Assembly: GCA_012976225.1 (NCBI GenBank)
Contig: JAAVVG010000025.1
Span: 248,001-312,000, forward strand
Direction of reading: 5' to 3'
Length of the DNA stretch: 64,000 nucleotides
Source: Golubevia sp. BC0850
Lineage: Eukaryota > Basidiomycota > Exobasidiomycetes > Golubeviales > Golubeviaceae
Both the position numbers and the translations under genes were made by a program. The notes below the pieces were generated by a model. The model was not told the origin of the DNA. It made no database searches and saw only the letters and a list, made by a program, of their open reading frames with translations. Of the stretch, positions 57,488-64,000 are shown in pieces. The stretch's first letter is position 1; every line of letters begins with the position of its first letter.

Positions 57488-58305
57488 ATGCAAACTGTCA
57501 CTGGTGAGTAAAATTCTACCCTAGATTCGCTGATGTTGGTCGGATGCCGCCCTCGGAAAGTGCTTCTGTTGCCAGGGACAGTGGTGGCTGGGAACCATGG
57601 ACAAGACCCTAGAGGTTAAGCACTAGACTGTTGAGACGGAATCTGGTCTACGCAGCGTTGTTGAGGGAGAACCACACAGAAGCAAGGTGACTGCGCTACT
57701 TTCCCGTCAACGAACCCCATCTTTCCTTCTCAATTCTACACACAAGAAAGTCGTGTAGAATGAAGTAGTAATTGAGAAGAGTGTCGAAGCAGAAAACAGC
57801 ATTCTTGCTTTTGTCCTACCCCCTCCACTTCAGCATTCCAACTAATCCTCTCGCTCTCTTCATCCCTTTCCCTTCCTTTTGCAGATGCCGCTAACTTCGT
57901 TGGAGACAAGGTCAACGAATTGACCTCTGGAGCCTCTAAGGAAGCCAACAAGGAAGTGAGTTCAGGTCGTGATGAAAGGGCTCGAGTGAATCCTTAAGGT
58001 GGAACATGCTGGCTCACTTCGAGGATGGCCTGCTCCAGAAATGAGAGACCATTCTGGAAAAACGAATACCTTCCATTCAATCATCATCAACCCCCCAGTC
58101 CTTCAACGCATTTGCTGACCCCTTCACCTCCACCCACTCTCCCCCTCCCCTCACTCACTACCCTCTCCCTCAGATCGCCAAGGGTAACACCGACGCTTCC
58201 CTATCCACCCGTGCTTCTGCCGCTAAGGATGCTCTAGGAGACAAGATGAACGAATCCAAGTCTGGTGCTTCTGCTGAGCTCAACAAGGAGAAAGCCAAGA
58301 ACTAA
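57488..58305 (+). CDS. GRG1: Glucose-repressible small protein GRG1/CCG1
   Basis: Three exons, 57488-57503, 57885-57955 and 58174-58305, give 72 aa. The sequence has the family pattern NFVGDKVNELTSGASKEANK followed by STRASAAKDALGDKMNESK and a Lys/Glu-rich end. This matches Neurospora grg-1/ccg-1, a very abundant, glucose-repressed, clock- and stress-controlled transcript whose protein function is unknown. The protein is hydrophilic and Ala-rich, probably disordered or an amphipathic helix. Introns (381 and 218 bp) are far longer than the coding exons and the first exon has only 16 coding bases. The strong TATA box and CT-rich leader suggest high inducible expression. Confidence 0.93.
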
Positions 58306-58575
58306 ATCACCTTCCCAAGTCTACTTCTGTCAAATAACTCTTGTGTCCTCAATGTTGCAAACTTCTCGCTATGATTTACGTTGAATTCATCTCATTTAAT
58401 ACCTTCATCTTGATTTTGTCGGTTGTGAGCGTCGTCTGCAACACAAAGTCAACGTGCCAACGTGAATGAACGAACTTCCTTCAGTAACGCAACCCACTGC
58501 TCTCTCCATTTCGATTCATTTCGAAACAGAGTCCCCCATCCCACATCTTTACTTCTCATCCTCATCTTCTTTGAT

Positions 58576-60434
58576 GTAAGAGCTATAGAGATGAGAAGGT
58601 TCCCGTGAAGGACAAGAATGTGAGAGCGGAGGGTTATTGGGAAAGACAACTTGATCATGGAAGTGAACTCACTGAGCCCGAAGACGAGGAGGAAATCGAC
58701 ATTAAATTAGAAGAGTCAGATGAGTATGATGTAGAAGAAGGATCCGGTAACTCGAAGAAAAGGAAAGGGAGGAAAAGGAGGAAAAAGAATGTGAAGGTAC
58801 CTACTAGTGGTAGTGTGCGGAAAATGGATGCTCCTACAGACGAGCATGGTAAGTGAAAATTGAGTTTCAGCAGAATGAATGCCAAAAAGGAACAAAAACA
58901 GATCACGAATTAGAGATAAGGGGCGGGAAGATGGCAAGGTGTAGTCGACTTCTTGGGAAGCTTTTCTTTCCCTAAAGTCCATTTGAAGGGTCCCGAGGAC
59001 TGCAACTTCGAATTTCAAGTGATTTCACTCCCTTATAAGAGCCGAGAAGGTTGGCAACAAGATTGCTGTAAGAGTTATATCGAACTACATACTGATTTCA
59101 ATGGTCTCGTCCCCTCCCCCCTTCAATTCTCTTAACCAAAGTACCTGGAGTAATCACACCACATCTCTTGAACTGGTTCAAGGCTCTCTCAATCCGTTCA
59201 AATAACAGCACTGAGTTTAAGGAACAGAACAGACCAGTGTTGATTATTATCAAAGAGGAATTCCGTTTGTTCTGTGAAAAACTCAGACAAGGTTTAGTCG
59301 AACTTGAAAACACACTCAATGAAGATCAGGATCTGAAAGATTGTCTCTGTCGAGAGAACCACTCACGCCCATCTGTAACGAAGCCAACTTGTAAGTTTGA
59401 CCTGAAGCCTATGCAGCGCTCATTGGCTGACCTCGTTCCTTATCTGCTGCACCCAGACAAAATACAAATTTCATTCAGCGCTCTTCGTGGCATACGGATT
59501 GAAGAAACCCATGCTGGTTACCATCTCATTATTCAACCTAATGGTCAAACGAAGTCTATTGGAGGTATCGCTCCTTATAACTACAAATCAGAGGCAAAGA
59601 CAAAGTAGTGGCAGTAAGCATCGAGCTCATCAAATCTTTGACACTGTACGAAGCTCTCTGTACGATCCAGAAGTTGAAGACGGCAAACCATTGGACATTA
59701 GAGACAGAAAATGGTATATTGTTGAACACCAGTCACAGAAATGGTGAAAGATTGAAAGAAATTGTACATGACAAAGAATCTGTCAAGATGGTTGGTGAGC
59801 CTAAAGAAGCTGGGATCTACCGAAAGAGAGATAAGAAAAAGACCTCAAAAGAGACTCTCTGGGGTGCTTCCATGAGGCAAGTCCTAGTGGTGAGTTTCTG
59901 CTGGTTGGCTGTTGTCCACCCTCACAAGGGGTTTTTTTTTCAGTTCCATTGACCTGTGAATGTTCCACTTCGGCATCACTCCGCTCGTAATCCAGCTGCC
60001 TCCTAAAGTTGACGAAAAACCAATTTCAAAAGACTTTCTTGACATGCAATGGATGCTCTTGAAACATCACTGGGTTGAGAAACAGTGAGTCCCAAAATTG
60101 ATGGCCGAGGATTCCACCCATCAAACCAAATCTTTGAACTTGAATGCTTAACCCTGCACTCAACAGATATACTGACGAAGAAGTCCTTTCTCCAAATTTC
60201 ATAGACGCGCTTCTGACACAAGCTAGAGTTATGAAACCATTCATTCAGCATCTCAATTGGATGGTCCACCCTCCCCCTTCAGTCATTCATCCACCAAAGG
60301 AGAAGAAGCCAAGCACTCCTAAAGTTCCAAAGAAGGGATCGGTCAAGGCTCGAATCAAGAAGCCGACTCAGAGCAAGAAGAGCTTTAGCTTCGCTGAAGC
60401 TCTTCCCACTTTCAGCAGTGTTAATCTTTGCTAA
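58576..60434 (+). pseudogene. Unrecognised multi-exon gene, probably damaged
   Basis: Coding-like segments in order: about 58576-58848 (acidic EDEEEIDIKLEESDEYDVEE, then a Lys/Arg patch KKRKGRKRRKK), 58921-59067, 59142-59608, 59608-59889, 59963-60084 and 60167-60434. The junctions 58848/58921, 59067/59142 and 60084/60167 are in phase with usual splice sites. At 59608 the frame changes without a credible intron (TAG, while DKVVAVSIELIKSL runs on in another frame). The piece from 59963 cannot be joined in phase to 59889. Recurrent words such as VITPHLLNWFKALSI, YLLHPDKIQISFSALRGI and PNFIDALLTQARVMKPFIQH look like real protein but match no family I know. Its last 50 or so bases are the antisense of an aldehyde dehydrogenase fragment. 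The start codon is not settled (58465 is a candidate). Confidence 0.5.
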
Positions 60435-60772
60435 AACTTCAGAATTGGCTTGTAATATTTGAAAGAGCTTGGTTACAAGATCTTGCCTGAATTTTCCGGT
60501 CGTTCTGCCCCATTGCTTCTGAGCTGAATCTGCAGCTTCGATCGTATCTTCAGCTCCCATGTCTGGAACCGTTGCAGCCTCAGATAGAGTAGCTTTGTCT
60601 GGGGCAAGGGGGGGGGGGGCGGTGGAAAGGTGGTCTTAGCCGTTCTATTCTTTGTAATCGTTCGCACCTAGCCACTTCCTGATTTGAGAACTGATTTAGA
60701 TTTAGCCTTTACCCATTCTCCATTGATAAAAGCTTTAAGTTTGAGCAAAGATGGGTCTTTCAGGGTGAGCAT
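60384..60772 (-). pseudogene. Truncated aldehyde dehydrogenase (succinate-semialdehyde type) remnant
   Basis: On the minus strand, ATG at 60772 opens MLTLKDPSLLKLKAFINGEW, matching the start of yeast Uga2-type enzymes. It closes at TAG 60668-60670. After a region with a 12-G tract (60608-60619) the family resumes as TVPDMGAEDTIEAADSAQKQ, then FRQDLVTKLFQILQANSEVL and INTAESGKSFSEAKA. These correspond to the first 90-100 residues of the NAD-binding domain. The GT...CCCCAG between the blocks could be an intron, but the TAG lies before it. Similarity stops near 60384, where the text becomes the end of the plus-strand gene. The catalytic Glu and Cys regions, about 80% of the enzyme, are absent from the window. 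It is a remnant, not a working gene. Confidence 0.7.
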
Positions 60773-60860
60773 TTCGACCTCACCCTGAAAGGCCAGAGAT
60801 TCAATTGATTGAAGAGGAATCCGCTTTCTCTCTTCTCAGCTCAAAGACCCATCTTTGCTC
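60743..60860. repeat. 18-bp inverted repeat around ALDH remnant start
   Basis: GAGCAAAGATGGGTCTTT at 60743-60760 is the exact reverse complement of 60843-60860. The left copy is the beginning of the aldehyde dehydrogenase coding sequence read on the other strand. The right copy lies in its upstream DNA. The arms are 82 bp apart. Confidence 0.9.
60757..60791. repeat. 13-bp hairpin nested in the inverted repeat
   Basis: CTTTCAGGGTGAG (60757-60769) pairs perfectly with CTCACCCTGAAAG (60779-60791) across a 9-base loop. The loop side carries the ATG of the aldehyde dehydrogenase remnant (60770-60772). The stem overlaps the left arm of the 18-bp repeat by four bases. Confidence 0.9.
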
Positions 60861-61444
60861 ACCTTGAGAGTTTTTTTTGCCATCTTTAACCACTCCAATA
60901 GGCATAGACATCTTGAAACTAGGAGAGAAAGGTAAAGAAGTATCTCTTCTTGAGTTGGTAGCGAGCCCCTTGTGACCCCTACTTCAAACACCGCTGGGTC
61001 TCTATCATCAGCAATCATTCGAGACGATGGCTGCTTGATAACAAATTCTAAGCTGAGCATTGGATTGTCAGAGAAAGGGCCGGAGGATTGAAGACAGCTG
61101 ACTTAAAGAGAAGATCCGACTCTGGTGGCGTCGGGTGGGAAACCTCGAAAGTTGACATCTACCCATGCTTTCTCAAGTTTCTACACCATTTAAAAGCATT
61201 TACTTTCGAGAGGTCGAATCAAGAACGAGCTCGACAGACAGAAATCCAGCATATGAAAAAGAACGCGATCACAGAGCAGCGCTTGCCACGCCTTGAGACA
61301 GAAGTGTGTGATAAGAGCCGATGCATTGAGCGAACGATGAATATAACAACATGCACAACTTGAAAAATACAGACTGAAAAGCAAAAGTTGCTGATCAGTA
61401 GAGCTTTGAAACGTCTCTATTCTCGAAACTCCCAAGTTTTTCTC
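60792..61444. other. Intergenic region right of ALDH remnant
   Basis: Besides the right arm of the inverted repeat, nothing is supported here. A minus-strand frame ending in MSMPIGVVKDGKKNSQ (ATG 60911) could be an upstream exon, but it does not join the aldehyde dehydrogenase start in phase. Short frames at 61088-61363 (plus) and 61190-61435 (minus) match nothing. Confidence 0.4.
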
Positions 61445-64000
61445 TTACGTCTCGCCCCACTTCCTAGCTTCTTCACCCTCTTCCATCACTTTAACTTTCT
61501 CCTTCAAATACTTCAAAGTTCTCTTCATTCTATTATCCAATTTGAAGGAATGCCAACCTCCTTGATTGAAGTTGACTCTCTGTCCAAACTGTTTCTGTTC
61601 TTCAGCCAACTCTTCTTCCTCCCCAACAGCTCCATCAAATTCTTCCTTGGGTCCAAATCCTTTTCCAAATTCTCCAATTTCTAAGTCTTCCATGACGGAT
61701 CCAAGTCCCTCCTCTTCTTCCACTGCATTTTCCTCTTCCAAAACCACTCCTTCTCTCCATTTTCCAGCCTCTCTTTTCCTCCCGAATTTCATCTCCACTC
61801 TCTCCCATTGCTTCAGAACCCAAATTGCATTGTCTCCGCTAGCTCTTCTCAAAGCTGTGAGAAGATGAAACATTTGCTGTGGAGTAGGAGCTTTTGAAAA
61901 ACTTTTCAATTTCCAAAGTAGAGTTGTTCTTGATTGAGTTGAAAAAGGTAAGGTTGAAGAGAAATTCTGGAAAGGACTTTCTTGATTTTGAGTGGATTGA
62001 GAAATTGAGATCTCAGTCTTCGAGGTTGAAGCCTTAGAAACCATTCTGATCCTTTCAATCTCTGTCAAAGCTTCTGTTAAAACAGGAGATGAACCCTCTT
62101 GAGAAGCTAAAGTGTGTAAGGAAAGATAACCTTCTTGATCCTCTTTGATTCGTTCCGCAGAAGAAGCAGGATTTTCTTCTTCAAAAACGACAGAGCTTTT
62201 TCTTCTTTCAACTTCCTCGTCTCTTAATACTTCCAGAAATAAATCTCTCCAATCTAAAGGACTAAATTGTGCTGTTGGTTTCAAATTTAAAAAACCTTCG
62301 AACAAAGTTGAAAGTGATCCCACTCTCCAAGGATTCATAGACTGACCTATTTCTCGAGGTGTTAATTCTTCAGCTTGGCTTTGCTCTCCTCCTACCATCA
62401 ACTTCCATTCACTTTCACCAATTACATCTTCATTCAGAGAAACCAATCTTGAAGGTACTGAAATTCTAGCAAATCCTCTAAAGAAAGAATCATAAATCGA
62501 AATGTTTGGAGTGTAAGTTTTCCCAGATTCTTTCAAAATCGAGTCCACCTTGTTTGAATTTTGCTTGAAGATTGCTAGATCCCCTTGGCTATAATCTGAA
62601 GTTGAAGTAGTACTAGAAGGAAAAGAAAGTGAAATAGAAAGAGGAACATCAAAACACATTTCAGTTTCAATCATATCTTTCAAGACGTCCAAAGATTTAG
62701 GTAAGTCTCCTTTAAATGAGAAGATTGAGATTAGAGTGGAGTAAGTGACATTATCAGGTCTCAAATCATACGGTAGTTTCTTGAATCCCAATAAGCTCTC
62801 CATCGGAGAAGCTTCGGCGTTTTGATCCCAATCTGGAGGAGACCAATTTGGATCTCGAAAGAAAGGATTGGAAGGGTTTGTAGGTTCGACCTGTTCTTGC
62901 ATTTGCTCCTGGTTTCTTCCTCCACCGGGAATCTCAAATTCTTCTCTTTCTTTCCTCAATCTTCTCATTTCGAATTCTAATTCGTTTCCTCTGAGTTCTC
63001 GGTAGCAGCTCCAAATTGCTCTCCATCTCTTTCTATTCCCGACTTCTAAGATTTCGTTAGTCCTGGAAGTCGAGATTCTAGCAGAGAACCAAAGTACCAT
63101 GTTGAGATTAGCGACTTCAAGTCGTTGCTTGCTGCAGAGAACTTGAAGGATTTTCTTGAGACTTGACCAAGACAATGAGTAGTACGAAAGGTTGAGTAAA
63201 GAGCTGATTGACTGGTTTGAGATGTTCGAAGAGATTTGATGGGATGAACTTCTTGAGTTTGAGATTTCAGGTATACTCATTAGATGTTTGAAGAGATTAC
63301 TAAACAAAACTTGAGGCAGAGGAATAATCCTCTTATCGTTTGTCGGATTCTTGAAAAGTCCTCCATTCTCTGAGCGCTTGACGACCTCCATAATTTCTGT
63401 AAGATCATCCTTCCCCCTACTCATCTTCTGAGGAAAGTTCTCTTCTTTGTCTTCCTCGGCTCTCTCGAATTCTTGATGTAAATAATCAACCAATTCCATC
63501 ACAGCTTCTTTGCCTTTCCAAATCGTTTCCTCCAGCTCTTGAAAACGTAACTTTCTCTTTTCAAAGTTCTCTTGAGATTCTCTCCTAGAGTTCAAGATTG
63601 CTTTCTCCTTGATTCCTTGAGGAGTTAAAAGGTCGAATTGTTCTTCTCTATCACTACGACTTGGTTCCTTAGGTCCGGAAGGATTGACAGGACTAGTCTT
63701 ATATCGAAGACTTCTTGAAATAACCGAAAGTAATTGATCGACAACCTTCCTCTCATTCTGTAACTCTATCTCCAGTAACTTCTGTTCTTCAGATGAAATT
63801 TCCATCTGGACTTCGACTTGCTTCTCCTTTTCCCTCCATAAATCATCTTGACTTTTTTCAAAAAAACCAACCTCTCTACTACCATCTGCAAGGCTTCTTT
63901 CAATCTCTTCCATTTTCTCTCTTCTCCTGAATTCTTTTTGCCTTAACTCTAGAACTCTCATCTTACTCATTTCAATTTCACCTACATCTTCCAAAGTCTT
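61445..64000 (-). CDS. PPR-like, probably mitochondrial RNA-binding protein (5' end missing)
   Basis: A single open frame of about 850 codons runs from the right edge to the stop at 61445. Codons before the first possible start are open, so the true 5' end lies beyond 64000. The visible N-terminal part is a long Glu/Arg/Lys-rich coiled-coil stretch (residues 1-200 here). A pentatricopeptide-like repeat is clear at RPDNVTYSTLISIFSFKGDL followed by PKSLDVLKDMI, with weaker helical pairs around it (PNISIYDSFFRGFAR; TPQQMFHLLTALRRA). The C-terminus is acidic, then basic. PPR proteins bind organellar RNA, and fungal ones act on mitochondrial transcripts. No introns are seen, unlike most genes here. 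Only one strong repeat supports the family, so the call is moderate. Confidence 0.65.
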   Translation of the reverse strand, partial: KTLEDVGEIEMSKMRVLELRQKEFRRREKMEEIERSLADGSREVGFFEKSQDDLWREKEKQVEVQMEISSEEQKLLEIELQNERKVVDQLLSVISRSLRYKTSPVNPSGPKEPSRSDREEQFDLLTPQGIKEKAILNSRRESQENFEKRKLRFQELEETIWKGKEAVMELVDYLHQEFERAEEDKEENFPQKMSRGKDDLTEIMEVVKRSENGGLFKNPTNDKRIIPLPQVLFSNLFKHLMSIPEISNSRSSSHQISSNISNQSISSLLNLSYYSLSWSSLKKILQVLCSKQRLEVANLNMVLWFSARISTSRTNEILEVGNRKRWRAIWSCYRELRGNELEFEMRRLRKEREEFEIPGGGRNQEQMQEQVEPTNPSNPFFRDPNWSPPDWDQNAEASPMESLLGFKKLPYDLRPDNVTYSTLISIFSFKGDLPKSLDVLKDMIETEMCFDVPLSISLSFPSSTTSTSDYSQGDLAIFKQNSNKVDSILKESGKTYTPNISIYDSFFRGFARISVPSRLVSLNEDVIGESEWKLMVGGEQSQAEELTPREIGQSMNPWRVGSLSTLFEGFLNLKPTAQFSPLDWRDLFLEVLRDEEVERRKSSVVFEEENPASSAERIKEDQEGYLSLHTLASQEGSSPVLTEALTEIERIRMVSKASTSKTEISISQSTQNQESPFQNFSSTLPFSTQSRTTLLWKLKSFSKAPTPQQMFHLLTALRRASGDNAIWVLKQWERVEMKFGRKREAGKWREGVVLEEENAVEEEEGLGSVMEDLEIGEFGKGFGPKEEFDGAVGEEEELAEEQKQFGQRVNFNQGGWHSFKLDNRMKRTLKYLKEKVKVMEEGEEARKWGET

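Noticed and set aside
60911-61060. Upstream exon for the aldehyde dehydrogenase (MSMPIGVVKDGKKNSQ)
   Set aside because: A GTGAGC donor and TTTCAG acceptor exist, but joining them gives a frame with an immediate stop. The enzyme's own ATG at 60772 matches the family start better.
1-64000. tRNA, rRNA, CRISPR arrays, LTR elements or DNA transposons
   Set aside because: I looked for box-B-like GGTTCGAATCC strings, direct terminal repeats, reverse transcriptase and transposase motifs and spaced repeats. None was convincing.

Overview
This window looks like nuclear DNA of a basidiomycete fungus. Genes are dense and split by many short introns (mostly 50-170 bp) with a strong GTGAGT/GTAAGT donor preference. 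There is a DUF6533-type membrane protein, a family otherwise known from basidiomycetes, together with an F-box-like gene family and standard fungal housekeeping genes. Moderate-to-low GC and Ser/Pro-rich linkers would fit Pucciniomycotina or a relative, but I cannot fix the lineage from sequence alone. No bacterial, organellar, rRNA, tRNA, CRISPR or clear transposon sequence was seen.

Layout, left to right: the 3' part of an unrecognised gene with an Arg/Ser/His-rich tail (1-1616); an RBM5/RBM10-like splicing factor (minus, 1883-4350); the RAM-pathway leucine-rich-repeat protein SOG2 (plus, 5436-10454); a gene-poor stretch with a possible F-box scrap; a small TPR-like gene (minus); the ribosome-maturation phosphatase YVH1 (plus); a homocysteine S-methyltransferase (minus); two decayed F-box-like genes (18183-21674); a WW-plus-SET histone methyltransferase (minus, 22419-26693); a secreted ThuA-domain protein with a probable GPI signal (minus); a DUF6533 membrane protein (minus); the succinate/fumarate carrier SFC1 (minus); an alkaline ceramidase (plus); a 1.9-kb gene-poor stretch; THO2 (minus, 38086-45052) head to head with SNU66 (plus, 45328-48783); a third decayed F-box-like gene (49449-50263); a five-Myb-repeat protein (minus) head to head with GPN3 (plus); the glucose-repressible GRG1/CCG1 small protein (57488-58305); an unrecognised multi-exon gene (about 58576-60434) abutting a truncated antisense aldehyde dehydrogenase remnant; and a PPR-like gene running off the right edge (minus).

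Several genes serve mRNA making and export (RBM5-like, THO2, SNU66, the Myb protein, GPN3 for Pol II assembly). Two such pairs share short divergent promoters (275 and 168 bp). The intact genes are conserved and cleanly spliced. The novelty is in the accessory parts: the eroding F-box-like genes, the WW-SET architecture, the 58.6-60.9 kb rearranged patch with nested inverted repeats, and some unusual exon designs. I saw no convincing wholly new multi-gene system. The 58.6-60.9 kb patch is the best place to look for something undescribed.
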